From Limosilactobacillus secaliphilus (GTDB lineage: Bacteria > Bacillota > Bacilli > Lactobacillales > Lactobacillaceae): DNA of 64,000 nucleotides. The position numbers and the translations under genes are program-made. Positions 28,028 to 37,248 of the stretch are shown piece after piece; the first letter of the stretch is position 1, and every line of letters starts with the position of its first letter. The DNA is taken from NCBI RefSeq assembly GCF_001437055.1, contig NZ_JQBW01000005.1, positions 1 through 64,000 on the forward strand. Reading direction: 5' to 3'. Below the pieces are notes generated by a model. It was given only the letters and a program-made list of their open reading frames with translations, ran no database searches and was not told the DNA's origin.

Positions 28028-29383
28028 ATGAATTTCGATCAAGAACGTTTGCCCCGGGAAAAGGTTTTTCGCGATCCCATCCACGGACAAATCATCGTTG
28101 ATAACCAAATCATCCTGGACCTGATCAACACGCCAGAATTTCAGCGCTTGCGCCGGGTCAAGCAGTTGGGCACCTCATCCTTAATCTTCCATGGCGCCGA
28201 GCATTCGCGTTTCGGTCATTGCCTGGGGGTTTACGAAGTTGCCCGCCGGATCTGCAACCATTTCCAGCGCAACTACCCAAGTCAAAAGAAGGGCGATGGC
28301 CTCTGGGACGATCATGAGCGCCCCGTCGCCTTGTGTGCCGCCCTCTTGCACGACTTGGGGCATGGACCTTACTCCCACACCTTCGAACATATCTTCCATA
28401 CCGATCACGAGGCCATTACCCGCCAGATCATCACGAGTCCGTCGACCAACATCAACCGGATTTTGAAGCGGGTCAGTCCAGAATTTCCGCGCGAGGTTGC
28501 CAGCGTCATCGACCATTCCTACCACAACCAACAAGTGGTCCAGATGATTTCCAGCCAGGTCGACGCCGACCGGATGGACTACCTGCAGCGTGACGCCTAC
28601 TACACCGGCACCAATTACGGTAAGTACGACCTGGACCGGGTTTTGCGGGTCATGCGGCCGGTTAAAAACGGGATTGCCTTTGAGATTTCGGGCATGCATG
28701 CGGTTGAAGATTACATCATCAGCCGGCTGCAAATGTACCTGCAGATCTACTTTCACCCGGTCTCCCGGGCGATGGAGGTCATCTTAGACCACCTGCTCAT
28801 GCGGGCCAAGTACCTTTACCAGCATCCTAATGAATATCGGCCCCAATTCACCCCGAAGATGCTCATGCCGTTTTTCAACAATCACTTCACCTTACAGGAC
28901 TACCTGGCTTTGGACGATGGTGTGTTGACCACCTACTTCCAACACTGGCAGCACGACAGCGACGATATTTTGGCCGATTTAAGCAGCCGTTTCCTGAATC
29001 GCCGGCCCTTAAAATCCGTGCAGTATGATGATTCAACCGCCAAATACCTGGACAAACTGCGGGAACTGATCACCCGCGCCGGTTTCGACGATCATTACTA
29101 CACCGCCACTAATTCCAGCTATAAATTGCCTTATGACACTTACAACCCCCAGGATTCCAAACCGCAGACCCAGATTGAGTTGATCCAGCCAGATGGCGAA
29201 CTTGTGGAACTGTCAGCCGTCAGCACACTAGTTGCGGCCGTGTCCGGCAAAGAGGCCGGGGACCAGCGCTTCTTCTTCCCGAAAGAAATGCTGCGGCAAG
29301 AAAACGATATCGACATCTTCCAGCCGGTCTATGACGAATTCCAGTCCTACCTACAAAACGGCCACGTGGTTGACCCGCGCTAA
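28028..29383 (+). CDS. HD domain phosphohydrolase, dGTPase-like
   Basis: The 451-aa protein has the HD metal-binding residues in order: RFGHCLGVYEVARRI (His), ALLHDLGHGPYSHTFEH (HD pair and more His) and SQVDADRMDYLQRDAYYTG (Asp). This is the YwfO/SAMHD1-like family, whose members cleave dNTPs to nucleosides and triphosphate; the exact nucleotide is not known here. ATG at 28028 has GAGGAAGGA upstream; a GTG at 28013 lies inside that site. A TATAAT box at 27983-27988 is the likely -10. It is divergent from the rpoE operon. Confidence 0.9.
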   Translation: MNFDQERLPREKVFRDPIHGQIIVDNQIILDLINTPEFQRLRRVKQLGTSSLIFHGAEHSRFGHCLGVYEVARRICNHFQRNYPSQKKGDGLWDDHERPVALCAALLHDLGHGPYSHTFEHIFHTDHEAITRQIITSPSTNINRILKRVSPEFPREVASVIDHSYHNQQVVQMISSQVDADRMDYLQRDAYYTGTNYGKYDLDRVLRVMRPVKNGIAFEISGMHAVEDYIISRLQMYLQIYFHPVSRAMEVILDHLLMRAKYLYQHPNEYRPQFTPKMLMPFFNNHFTLQDYLALDDGVLTTYFQHWQHDSDDILADLSSRFLNRRPLKSVQYDDSTAKYLDKLRELITRAGFDDHYYTATNSSYKLPYDTYNPQDSKPQTQIELIQPDGELVELSAVSTLVAAVSGKEAGDQRFFFPKEMLRQENDIDIFQPVYDEFQSYLQNGHVVDPR

Positions 29384-29412
29384 TTAACAAAAAACAAATT
29401 GACCCATAATCA

Positions 29413-29449
29413 AAAACTCCTGCTAATCAGATTGATTAGCAGGAGTTTT
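29413..29449. terminator. bidirectional terminator
   Basis: A perfect 17-bp stem (29413-29429 with 29433-29449) with a 3-nt loop, flanked by A and T tracts, serves the converging HD hydrolase and lipoprotein genes. Confidence 0.92.
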
Positions 29450-29470
29450 ATTTATTAAAGTGTACAGTAA

Positions 29471-30172
29471 TTAACCAACTTTGGTGTAAGTACCAGTGCT
29501 GGCATTGTAATCAAAGATCCCAATCAGGTTAGCAACGGTGTTATCAGGGTTACTCTGCCGAACTTCGAAGCGGTAGACGTTACCATTCTTGGAAATTGGC
29601 ATGATCCCGTAACCTTGCTTGTTGTAACCAGCCTTGTTGGCAAAGTCGCCAATGACGCTTTCGCTCGTTTGGCTAGCAGCCTTTGCGTTAGCAGCAGTCT
29701 GACCCTGGTTGTTGGCCTGCTTCTTAGCCGAACTAGAAGCAGTGCTTTGACTGGATTGACTGTTTTCACTGTTCTCCATTGCCTTAGTCAGCTTAACCCG
29801 CAGTGCCTTGAAGGCCTTGCGCATTGGTTTGCTGTGCGAGTGCATCGTTGACAGCTTGGTCGACGCCTGCTCGTAGTGGTGCTGACGGTATTGACGCTGG
29901 GCACTGATAAAGTTCTCCAGGTCCATACTTAAGTTTTCAACATTCTTGCTTGGTTCGTCGACTTCATCCAGGCGGTCAAGTGCCTGTCCATACTTACCAT
30001 CAGCAATCAGTTCATTTGCACGGGTGTAAGCCTTGGCAGAGGCACTCTGAGTGGTGCGCTGACTACTGGAAGAATGATTGGAACTGCTCTTTTGTCCACA
30101 GCCAGCTAAGCCAAAGATCATTGCCAGCGCTGCAAACGAAACGGTCGCTTTAGACCAAAAGCCTTTCTTCAT
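29471..30172 (-). CDS. putative lipoprotein, unknown function
   Basis: A 233-aa predicted lipoprotein: signal peptide 1-22 ending in the lipobox FGLAGC, then a Ser/Thr-rich linker, a helical TPR-like region (about 45-125, with YTRANELIADGKYGQALDRL), a second Ser/Gln/Ala-rich linker, and a conserved-looking C-terminal 60 residues (GDFANKAGYNKQGYGIMPI). ATG at 30172 follows AAAGGAGG; the start at 30202 is upstream of that site. A TATAAT box lies at 30203-30208. I do not recognise the C-terminal domain. Confidence 0.85.
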   Translation of the reverse strand: MKKGFWSKATVSFAALAMIFGLAGCGQKSSSNHSSSSQRTTQSASAKAYTRANELIADGKYGQALDRLDEVDEPSKNVENLSMDLENFISAQRQYRQHHYEQASTKLSTMHSHSKPMRKAFKALRVKLTKAMENSENSQSSQSTASSSAKKQANNQGQTAANAKAASQTSESVIGDFANKAGYNKQGYGIMPISKNGNVYRFEVRQSNPDNTVANLIGIFDYNASTGTYTKVG

Positions 30173-30288
30173 CGAAATATCCTCCTTTGCAACTATGCCC
30201 ACATTATAACATCATTTATCCGAACAATTCATTTCAATGATCACGTCACCCACGGACAAAGATTGTCGTGTGGACTGGGAGCGGACAC

Positions 30289-30325
30289 AAAAAGCGGGCT
30301 GGCAGCTGAACCAGCCCACTTTTTC
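30289..30325 (-). terminator. prs terminator
   Basis: On the minus strand AAAAAGTGGGCTGG pairs with CCAGCCCGCTTTTT (30289-30325) around an 8-nt loop. Confidence 0.88.
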
Positions 30326-30327
30326 AA

Positions 30328-31314
30328 TTATTCATCTTCGCCAGCTTGCTTGAACAACTTGTTAAACAATGGGCTAACTGGACGATTTTCGTTGATCCGC
30401 TTGATGGCGTCACCAATCAGTGGGGCAACGGAAACCTGAACGATCTTGTCAATCTGCTTTTCCTTTGGTAAGAGGATGGAGTCGGTCACTACGACCTGCT
30501 TCAGTGGCGAGTCTTCCAAACGCTGGATAGCTGGACCAGACAAGACGGCGTGCGTACATGAAGCGTAAACTTCGGTGGCACCGGCATCTATCAATGCCTT
30601 AGCACCCAAGGTAATCGTGCCGGCCGTGTCGATCATGTCATCGATCATGATACATTTCTTGCCCTTAACGTTACCGATGATGTGCATGATCTTGGCGACG
30701 TTGGCCCGTGGCCGCCGCTTGTCGATGATGGCAATCGGTGCCTTCAGGAATTCGGCTAATGCCCGGGCACGCGTCACCCCACCATGGTCTGGTGAAATGA
30801 CAACGGCGTCCTTAGCAACCCCTTCCTGGATGAAGTAGTCGGCCAGGAGTGGTGCGCCCATCAGGTGGTCCACCGGAATATCAAAGAAGCCTTGAATCTG
30901 AGCAGCATGAAGGTCGAGTGCAACCACCCGGTCCACACCGGCGTTTTGCAGCATGTTGGCAACCAACTTAGCGGTGATTGGTTCACGTGACCGTGCTTTC
31001 CGGTCCTGCCGTGCATAACCGTAGTAAGGCATGACAACGTTAATCGTGTTGGCCGATGCCCGCCGCAGCGCGTCGACTAAGATCAGTAATTCCATCAGGT
31101 TGTCGTTAACCGGGGCCGAAGTGGATTGAATGATGTAAACATTGTCACCACGAATGCTTTCCTCGATGTTGATTTGGATTTCACCATCGCTAAAGCGGTC
31201 AACCGCTAACTTACCAAGCGGAACGCCAACTTCATCTGCAATTTTCTGCGCTAATGGCCGGTTTGAACTCAGTGAAAACAGCTTGAGTTTCGGGTCAAAG
31301 TATTTTTGTTTCAT
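30328..31314 (-). CDS. prs: ribose-phosphate pyrophosphokinase
   Basis: Prs makes PRPP from ribose 5-phosphate and ATP. The 328-aa protein has the flexible-loop [17 protein letters not shown], the [16 protein letters not shown] signature, and the PRPP-binding [15 protein letters not shown] at 31314 follows GGAGGAGCAC; two earlier ATG codons (31335, 31326) precede the site. It follows glmU in the conserved purR-glmU-prs order; a TTGGCA-19-TATGAT promoter may also lie just upstream at 31344-31374. Confidence 0.97.
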   Translation of the reverse strand: MKQKYFDPKLKLFSLSSNRPLAQKIADEVGVPLGKLAVDRFSDGEIQINIEESIRGDNVYIIQSTSAPVNDNLMELLILVDALRRASANTINVVMPYYGYARQDRKARSREPITAKLVANMLQNAGVDRVVALDLHAAQIQGFFDIPVDHLMGAPLLADYFIQEGVAKDAVVISPDHGGVTRARALAEFLKAPIAIIDKRRPRANVAKIMHIIGNVKGKKCIMIDDMIDTAGTITLGAKALIDAGATEVYASCTHAVLSGPAIQRLEDSPLKQVVVTDSILLPKEKQIDKIVQVSVAPLIGDAIKRINENRPVSPLFNKLFKQAGEDE

Positions 31315-31384
31315 GTGCTCCTCCATTCCCCTCATTGCTCGTAATCATAACCATCATATTGATATCTGTGCCAAAATGCAATGA

Positions 31385-32749
31385 CTACCAGGGGAGTTTT
31401 TTAGCATAGCCAGGTTTGTTGGTCTGCCGCTGCCGGGCAATGGCCATGTCAAACCGTTCTGTGTCGTCCGTAATCGTTGATCCAGCAGCAATAAATGAGT
31501 CGGCGGCAATGTTAACTGGGGCGACCAGGTTGGAGTTGCTGCCAATGAAGGCATGGTCGCCAACGTTGGTGTGGTGCTTCTTGGCGCCATCGTAGTTGAC
31601 AAAGACCACGCCACAGCCAACGTTGATGTTCTTGCCCAGCGTTGCGTCGCCGATGTAGGTCAGGTGGCCCACCTTGGTTCCTTCGCCAACGTAAGCCTTC
31701 TTGACTTCACAGAAGTTACCGATGTGGACGTTCTTACCAATCTCGGCTAACGGCCGCAGGTGGCTGTTAGGGCCAATATCGGAGCCGTCATGCATCTCGG
31801 CGCTTTCCAGCGTGGATGAAATGACCTTAACCCCGTCGTGAATGGTGGAATCGATGATCCGGGAACCTGCACCAATCAGGCAGTCGCTGCCAATCTTGGT
31901 GTCGCCCTTGATGACCACGTTGCCCTCAATGACGGTGTCGCGGCCAACCTGGACGCCGGCATCGATATAGGTCGTGGCCGGATCAACCATCGTGACCCCG
32001 TTCATCATCAATTCTTCGTTGATCCGCTGCCGCATGATACGGTTAGCCTGGGCCAATGCGACCCGGTTGTTAACACCCATGGATTCGTTGAAGTCGGGCA
32101 TCCGGTAAGCCGTAACGATTTCGCCGGCCTGCTTCAGAATGCCGATCACATCGGTCAGGTAGTATTCACCCTGGGCGTTGTGGTTATTGATCTTCTTCAA
32201 AGCGGCAAAGAGCTTCTTGTTATCAAAGCAGTAAACACCGGTGTTGACTTCGTGGATTTCCTTTTCCTTGGCAGTGGCGTCCTTTTCTTCGACGATCCGT
32301 TCCACAATGCCGACATCGTTACGCACAATCCGGCCGTAGCCAGTTGGGTCTGGGGCATTGGAAGTCAAAATCGTAACGGCCGCATGCCGCTGGTGGTGGT
32401 ATTCAAACAGTTTGTTGAAAGTTTCGGCTTTGAACAATGGCGTGTCCCCGCTAACGACCAGGGTTTCACCGTCGATGTTGCCTAAGAGCTTTTCAGTCTG
32501 CATTACCGCGTGGCCGGTTCCCAATTGCTGCTTTTGCAGGGCGAAGGCAGACCGTTTGCCGATGGTATTTTCCACGCTTTCGGCCCCGTAACCAACGACC
32601 GTCACGATGTTATCAATCTTGGCAGCCTCCAGTTGGCCTAAGACATGTTCCACCATAGTCTTCCCACAGACCTGGTGTAAAACCTTGTACAGTTTTGACT
32701 TCATCCGCGTCCCTTTTCCGGCCGCTAAAATGATCGCGCTCTTTTGCAT
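31385..32749 (-). CDS. glmU: bifunctional GlmU uridyltransferase/acetyltransferase
   Basis: GlmU makes UDP-GlcNAc from glucosamine 1-phosphate. The 454-aa protein has an N-terminal pyrophosphorylase domain ([12 protein letters not shown]) and a C-terminal left-handed beta-helix acetyltransferase domain with repeated hexapeptides ([20 protein letters not shown]) and the active-site region [23 protein letters not shown] at 32749 follows AGAAGGAG and lies one base after the purR stop, so translation is probably coupled. Its product feeds both MurA and teichoic acid synthesis. Confidence 0.98.
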   Translation of the reverse strand: MQKSAIILAAGKGTRMKSKLYKVLHQVCGKTMVEHVLGQLEAAKIDNIVTVVGYGAESVENTIGKRSAFALQKQQLGTGHAVMQTEKLLGNIDGETLVVSGDTPLFKAETFNKLFEYHHQRHAAVTILTSNAPDPTGYGRIVRNDVGIVERIVEEKDATAKEKEIHEVNTGVYCFDNKKLFAALKKINNHNAQGEYYLTDVIGILKQAGEIVTAYRMPDFNESMGVNNRVALAQANRIMRQRINEELMMNGVTMVDPATTYIDAGVQVGRDTVIEGNVVIKGDTKIGSDCLIGAGSRIIDSTIHDGVKVISSTLESAEMHDGSDIGPNSHLRPLAEIGKNVHIGNFCEVKKAYVGEGTKVGHLTYIGDATLGKNINVGCGVVFVNYDGAKKHHTNVGDHAFIGSNSNLVAPVNIAADSFIAAGSTITDDTERFDMAIARQRQTNKPGYAKKLPW

Positions 32750-32750
32750 A

Positions 32751-33593
32751 CTACTTCTCCTTCTTTTCTCCAAATACTTTATCTAGGTAATTGCCGGCTT
32801 CGGCTGAAATGTGCTTGTTACGCCCATCCTCGGCCTGAACGGCAATCAATGAGGTGCAATCGTCGACTAAACGGTTGCCCTTGAACTGGCCCTCAGCGAA
32901 GACGTTCATTCCCACAACGTGAGCACCAAATTCGTGGATCAGCGACTGCATCCCGTTCATGGTGCCGCCGCCCTTCAAAAAGTCATCCACAATGACAACG
33001 TTGGCACCTTCACGCATCGTCCGCCGTGACAGCTCCATCTTCTTGATCCGCCGTGAGGAACCAGATACATAGTTGACACTGACCGTCGAGCCTTCCGTGA
33101 TGTGCGATGAGTTGCGCACGATGACGAATGGCCGGTTGAGGTACATGGCCACACTCTGGGCGATCGGGATCCCCTTGGTTTCAACCGTCATGATGACGTC
33201 AACGTCCTGGTCAACGTATTGGGTGGCAATCAGCCGACCCACTTCACGCAAGATATCTGGCCGCCCCAACAGGTCAGACAGGTAAACATAGCCACCAGGC
33301 AGGAGCCGACTGTCGTCATTGACAGCGGCAGTCAACTGCTTGATGACTTTTTCGGCGTTCTCCTTTGAGTAGAGCGGCGTCAAACGGGCACCACCACTAG
33401 CACCAGGCAGTGTTTCCAACCGACCCACTCCCCAGGTGGCAACGGTGTGGCGGATGATACTCAAGTCTTCACTGATGGATGACTTGGCCGAACCGTAACG
33501 CTGGCCGAAAAATTTTAAGGAAACCAGATCCCGTGGGTGTTCCATCAGGTAACGGGTCATGTCAACTAAACGATTACTACGTCTGACTTTCAT
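32751..33593 (-). CDS. purR: purine operon repressor PurR
   Basis: A 280-aa Bacillus-type PurR: an N-terminal winged helix (about 1-75, [20 protein letters not shown]) and a phosphoribosyltransferase-like effector domain with the PRPP loop [19 protein letters not shown] binding relieves repression of purine genes. The ATG start has AAAGGAG upstream. PurBox-like CGAA sites overlap its promoter, suggesting autoregulation. It opens the purR-glmU-prs series; prs makes the PRPP that PurR senses. Confidence 0.96.
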   Translation of the reverse strand: MKVRRSNRLVDMTRYLMEHPRDLVSLKFFGQRYGSAKSSISEDLSIIRHTVATWGVGRLETLPGASGGARLTPLYSKENAEKVIKQLTAAVNDDSRLLPGGYVYLSDLLGRPDILREVGRLIATQYVDQDVDVIMTVETKGIPIAQSVAMYLNRPFVIVRNSSHITEGSTVSVNYVSGSSRRIKKMELSRRTMREGANVVIVDDFLKGGGTMNGMQSLIHEFGAHVVGMNVFAEGQFKGNRLVDDCTSLIAVQAEDGRNKHISAEAGNYLDKVFGEKKEK

Positions 33594-33636
33594 TTTAATT
33601 CTCCTTTACAAACCCCAATAGCACCAAATTATTCAA

Positions 33637-33680
33637 CGAACACATGCATACGAATAAATAATAGCATAATTGTTCGCCTT
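33637..33680 (-). promoter_or_regulatory. purR promoter with PurBox-like sites
   Basis: An extended -10, TGCTATTAT, lies on the minus strand (TATTAT at 33658-33663). Minus-strand AAGGCGAACAATT (33669-33680) sits just upstream and matches the PurBox core CCGAACWWT except the first C. Opposing CGAAT and CGAAC cores lie on the plus strand at 33651-33655 and 33637-33641. Confidence 0.5.
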
Positions 33681-33748
33681 TTACCCGGTATATCCGTAAA
33701 TTATTCTAATTCATTCCGTTGTTCTTCGGGTATAGCCCAATTGACGGT

Positions 33749-33783
33749 CAAAAAGAGCGGCCGCCCAGTTTTGGACAACCGCT
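33749..33783 (-). terminator. zinc transporter operon terminator
   Basis: On the minus strand AGCGGTTGTCC (33773-33783) pairs with GGGCGGCCGCT (33756-33766), with G-U pairs, followed by CTTTTTGAC. Confidence 0.8.
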
Positions 33784-33796
33784 TTGCGTCATTGGA

Positions 33797-34591
33797 TTAG
33801 TCGTTTTGGTAATGATGATAGACCAACGAGCCAACGTAAATTGCCGCTTCCAACACGGCCGTGAAGAAGCTCACCGGGCAGTTGGTCAGGTAGCCCAGAT
33901 AGAGGCCAAGCCAGGTCCCCAGCAGGGCAAACATGGTGGATAAGAGGATCATGCTGAAAACACTGTGGGTGAAGTACTTGGCGCTGGCCGCTGGCAGGGT
34001 CAACAGGATGAAAATCAAGAGTGAACCCACAATCTGGGCCGCCACACTGACACTCATGGCGAGCAATAAGAGAAAAATAATGGAAATCGTCATTTCGCTG
34101 ACCCCCACCGCACTGGCACCAACCGGGTCAAACGATGAGAACTTCAGTCGCCGGTAGATCGCCACGGTGACCAAGAGGACGATCAGCGACAAGATAATCA
34201 GCTGCCGTTCCTCATGCATAGAGATGCCGACGACACTACCAAACAGAATGCTCGTGGCCGATGACGCCATCTGGCTGGACAGGGACAGGAAGAGGATCCC
34301 TAGACCGATGAACAAAGCCGAGGTTGCGGAAATGACGGCCTCGCGCCGGGAACCCTGGTTGCTTAACTGACCAACCATTACTGAGCTCAGGATGGTGAAC
34401 AATAGCATCCCGTTCAGTGGCGACCAGCCCATAAACACAGCAAAGGAGGCCCCGGCAAATCCGATTTCCGACAAGGTGTGGGTCAAGAATGACATGTTGC
34501 GGGCCACCACAAAGACGCCGATGACGCCGCTGATGATGGCAATGAAGGTACTGGCGACAAAGGCATGCCGCATAAAGGCCAGACTAAACAT
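33797..34591 (-). CDS. znuB: zinc ABC transporter permease
   Basis: A 264-aa permease of the metal ABC-3 family (ZnuB/AdcB/MntB type) with about eight TM segments; FLTHTLSEIGFAGASFAVF and VGASAVGVSEMTISIIFLLLL are typical of the family. I choose ATG at 34591 with GGGAG eight nt upstream; it overlaps the ATPase gene by eight bases. Zinc rather than manganese is inferred from the Zur-like palindrome before the operon. Confidence 0.9.
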   Translation of the reverse strand: MFSLAFMRHAFVASTFIAIISGVIGVFVVARNMSFLTHTLSEIGFAGASFAVFMGWSPLNGMLLFTILSSVMVGQLSNQGSRREAVISATSALFIGLGILFLSLSSQMASSATSILFGSVVGISMHEERQLIILSLIVLLVTVAIYRRLKFSSFDPVGASAVGVSEMTISIIFLLLLAMSVSVAAQIVGSLLIFILLTLPAASAKYFTHSVFSMILLSTMFALLGTWLGLYLGYLTNCPVSFFTAVLEAAIYVGSLVYHHYQND

Positions 34592-35261
34592 TATCGCCAC
34601 TCCCTTCTTTCACTGACAGTTCGTTAATCGGCCCGCTTTCGTAACCATCGGACTTCATCATCAGATAGCGGGTTCCATAATGTTGGGCGAGTTCCAGGTC
34701 ATGGGTGATGAAGATGACGGTCAACCCGTTTTGCTGCAAGCGGCTGACCAGGTCCAACAGTTCAAATTTCATTTCGTTGTCCAGACTGGCCGTTGACTCA
34801 TCAAGGATCAACAGTTGCGGCCGGTTGAGCAGCGCCTGTGCCAGGTAAGCCCGTTGCTTCTCACCACCCGAGGCCAAGCCCAGGGGACGGTCGGCAATCG
34901 ACTCGAGGTCCACCTGCTTCAGTACCCGGTTGACCCGGGCCCGTTCCTTCTTGCTTAACCATGGCTGCCAACTGTGGAGCAGGTTCAAGCTCACAAAGTT
35001 CCGCACGGACAGTGGGTAGTCGATGTCCAGGTTCCGGAATTGGGGAACGTAGCCAATCCGCAAACGGTCGGCCATTGAAATGTCGCCGGAGCGGGGCTTC
35101 AGTTTGCCCAATAAGGTATTCACCAACGTCGTCTTACCAACCCCGTTTTCGCCGACGATAATCAAAAAATCGCCTTCGTTCAGGACAAAGCTCAGGTCGC
35201 TGATGATCTCATGGTCGCCATAAGCAACGGTGAGGTCGTTTACTGTCAGTAATGCGATAAT
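34584..35261 (-). CDS. znuC: zinc ABC transporter ATPase, probable AUU start
   Basis: The 225-aa ATPase has Walker A GENGVGKTTL, the signature LASGGEKQRAYLAQAL (Ala-Ser-Gly-Gly variant), Walker B LLILDEST and the H-loop FITHD. No ATG, GTG or TTG fits the conserved N-terminus: the first is a TTG at 35165, inside the strand before Walker A, which would remove 32 residues including LLTVNDLTVAYG. An ATT at 35261 lies six nt after AAGGAG and overlaps the stop of the binding-protein gene as TAATT, exactly where TAATG would be expected. I therefore place the start there. Confidence 0.85.
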   Translation of the reverse strand: MIALLTVNDLTVAYGDHEIISDLSFVLNEGDFLIIVGENGVGKTTLVNTLLGKLKPRSGDISMADRLRIGYVPQFRNLDIDYPLSVRNFVSLNLLHSWQPWLSKKERARVNRVLKQVDLESIADRPLGLASGGEKQRAYLAQALLNRPQLLILDESTASLDNEMKFELLDLVSRLQQNGLTVIFITHDLELAQHYGTRYLMMKSDGYESGPINELSVKEGSGDNV

Positions 35262-36166
35262 TATTCACTCCTTTTTTGCACCTGCAACACCTGCCGATAC
35301 TGCCGGCGCATCCATTGCGGGTAAGTCTCATGATTAGGCTTGGTTTCGGTAATCTTGATCACCGGTATGTGGTGCTTTTTGGCCAACCGGGTCAGGTTAT
35401 CGACGGTCTTGGAACTTGATTGGGGATTCTCGACGAAGAAGGCCAAACGCCGCTGCCGGATATCGTTTTGAATGGCACTGATATCGTGCGGCGAAGGGTC
35501 GTCACCATCCTCAATCGCCTTGGCGAAGTGCGGGTCGCTGATGTGGTAGCCCATGGCCTTCAACGAATAGTCAAAGACCGGCTCACTGACGGCCACCTGT
35601 GCTCCCGGCTGGACTTTTTTCCGTGCCGCGTTAATTAATTCCTCTTGCTGGCTCAGCTTGTGGACATAGGCCTGCGCCCGGGCACGGTAATAATGCGCGT
35701 GCTGCGGGTCACGCCGGGCAAAGTCGTTGGCTAACTGCTCGGTCAGCTTGATCATCACTTGCGGCTTGTACCAAACGTGTTCGTTATCCCCATTCTTGGC
35801 GTGGGCAATGGAGGGTCCCACCTTGATGACTTGAGGTTGGTGGTCAGTTGCCCCGACCATCTTGTCCATCCAGTGGTCGTAACCCAAGCCGTTCTCAATT
35901 ACAAAGTCGGCCTCACTGACCCGCTTGGATTGCTGAATCGACGGGGAATAGTCATGTGGGTCGACCGCCGAATTGTTAATCAGTGAATCCACCTGGCCAT
36001 ACTTGCCGGCCACTTCCTTAGCGGCCTCCCCATAGAAGTTGAGGCTGGCCACCACTTTGATGGGTTTCTTGGAACTTGACTGGTCAACGGGAGTGCACAC
36101 CATCAATAGCAAAACGATCACCAGGCTGGCCAGTAGCGCTAACCAACCCCATTTTTTCTTAATCAT
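35261..36166 (-). CDS. znuA: zinc ABC transporter substrate-binding lipoprotein
   Basis: A 301-aa cluster A-I metal-binding protein: signal peptide 1-24 ending LLLMVC (lipobox), then KVVASLNFYGEAAKEVAGKY, the metal ligand region VDPHDYSPSIQQSKRVSEAD, a second His region NEHVWYKPQVMIKL and SEPVFDYSLKAMGY. ATG has GGGAGGGATTGC upstream. The His-rich loop of many AdcA proteins is absent. It is the first gene of the znuA-znuC-znuB operon and lies behind the Zur-like palindrome. Confidence 0.92.
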   Translation of the reverse strand: MIKKKWGWLALLASLVIVLLLMVCTPVDQSSSKKPIKVVASLNFYGEAAKEVAGKYGQVDSLINNSAVDPHDYSPSIQQSKRVSEADFVIENGLGYDHWMDKMVGATDHQPQVIKVGPSIAHAKNGDNEHVWYKPQVMIKLTEQLANDFARRDPQHAHYYRARAQAYVHKLSQQEELINAARKKVQPGAQVAVSEPVFDYSLKAMGYHISDPHFAKAIEDGDDPSPHDISAIQNDIRQRRLAFFVENPQSSSKTVDNLTRLAKKHHIPVIKITETKPNHETYPQWMRRQYRQVLQVQKRSE

Positions 36167-36194
36167 GCAATCCCTCCCATCAATTAATTGGTCC

Positions 36195-36217
36195 TTAATA
36201 GTAATTATTACTATTAA
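36195..36217. promoter_or_regulatory. Zur-type operator
   Basis: A perfect palindrome of arm TTAATAGTAAT, central T and the inverse arm. It matches the 7-1-7 Fur-family layout, with GTAAT half-sites as in Bacillus Zur boxes (TCGTAAT-N-ATTACGA). It lies 29 nt before znuA. Confidence 0.7.
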
Positions 36218-36255
36218 ACTAGAAACATGATACTAAAGAGTGTCTTCAATTGCAA

Positions 36256-36286
36256 CGCCGATTTAAGGAGCCAGCCAAAATCGGCG
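36256..36286. other. stem-loop between ispE and znuA
   Basis: CGCCGATTT (36256-36264) pairs with AAATCGGCG (36278-36286) around a 13-nt loop. No U-tract follows on the minus strand, so it may be a back-up 3' stem of the ispE transcript rather than a terminator. Confidence 0.4.
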
Positions 36287-36298
36287 CACCTTTTCCGA

Positions 36299-36328
36299 AC
36301 AAAAAAGCCGAGCACTTATCGCTCGACT
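36299..36328 (-). terminator. ispE terminator overlapping the stop codon
   Basis: On the minus strand AGTCGAGC (36321-36328) pairs with GCTCGGCT (36306-36313), followed by six T. The first stem bases are part of the ispE TAG stop. Confidence 0.85.
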
Positions 36329-37178
36329 ACAACAAAACGACTTGATATACCTCGCTGCAAAAGCCCCGCAAACCGTTGTAAATGCGCTTGGCCCGCGACT
36401 CGTTGTGGCACAAGGCAAAGACAGTCGGCCCGGTACCGCTCATCTGGGCAAAATCAGCACCCAATTTCTGCATTCGCTCTTTCAAAAACTTGATGGCCGG
36501 GTAATGCGGCATTGTGACCGGCTCTAAGACGTTGCCCATCTTGTCAAAGGCAGACCGCCAGTCGCCCTCTTCAATCGCGGTCATGATCCCCACATTATCC
36601 AGGTGCTGGATCTGTTCATAATTGATCTGGCGCAGGATGATCGGCGTCGACACGCTGACGCTCGGCTTGGCCACAACGGCCCAGTAGTGCGGGATGGCGT
36701 TGATCAAGGTCACCTGCTCACCATGACCGGTCACGTGGGCGGTATGGTTATAGATGCAATAAGGGACATCCGAATCGATGGTTAACGATAGCTTGGCCAG
36801 TTCATCCAACGACAGGCCCAGTTGCCAGCCACGGTTCAACCCCCGCAAAACGGCGGCGGCATCGGACGAACCACCGCCCAAGCCGGCCGCTACGGGAACC
36901 TTTTTCTTAATCCGGACGGTGACCCCTTCTTCGCGGTGAAAACGGGTCTTCAAGATGTGGACCGCCTGGTAGGCCAGGTTCCGTTGGTCATTGGGCAGAA
37001 AGCCGCTGTCCGTATAAATCTTGATGGTCTGCGGGCGGCGGTGAATTTCAATCGTCAGGTAATCAGCGAGGTCGATGGAAGTCATGACCATGTCCCAACG
37101 AGGTGAACCATCGAGGTAACGCATTGGGGTGTCCAATGACAGATTGATTTTCGCGGGTGCCTTTTCCGTAACGATCAC
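36327..37178 (-). CDS. ispE: 4-diphosphocytidyl-2-C-methyl-D-erythritol kinase (IspE)
   Basis: A GHMP kinase of the MEP isoprenoid pathway, or a homologue kept in mevalonate-pathway lactobacilli. The 283-aa protein has the substrate-binding APAKINLSLD at its start and the ATP-binding VPVAAGLGGGSSDAAAVLRG. I choose GTG at 37178, six nt after GGAGGG; ATG codons upstream (37241, 37199) add a non-conserved extension. Its position after rsmA follows Bacillus. Because mvaA (mevalonate pathway) is also in this window, a complete MEP pathway is uncertain, and IspE may have another substrate. Confidence 0.9.
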   Translation of the reverse strand: MIVTEKAPAKINLSLDTPMRYLDGSPRWDMVMTSIDLADYLTIEIHRRPQTIKIYTDSGFLPNDQRNLAYQAVHILKTRFHREEGVTVRIKKKVPVAAGLGGGSSDAAAVLRGLNRGWQLGLSLDELAKLSLTIDSDVPYCIYNHTAHVTGHGEQVTLINAIPHYWAVVAKPSVSVSTPIILRQINYEQIQHLDNVGIMTAIEEGDWRSAFDKMGNVLEPVTMPHYPAIKFLKERMQKLGADFAQMSGTGPTVFALCHNESRAKRIYNGLRGFCSEVYQVVLL

Positions 37179-37212
37179 GCCGATCCCTCCCTTGTTCATT
37201 AACTTTTCTATA

Positions 37213-37241
37213 ATAGTAACCTGTCTAAAAAACTCGCGCAA
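37213..37241 (-). promoter_or_regulatory. ispE promoter
   Basis: On the minus strand, TTGCGC (37236-37241), a 17-nt spacer and TACTAT (37213-37218). Confidence 0.6.
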
Positions 37242-37248
37242 GCATTAC

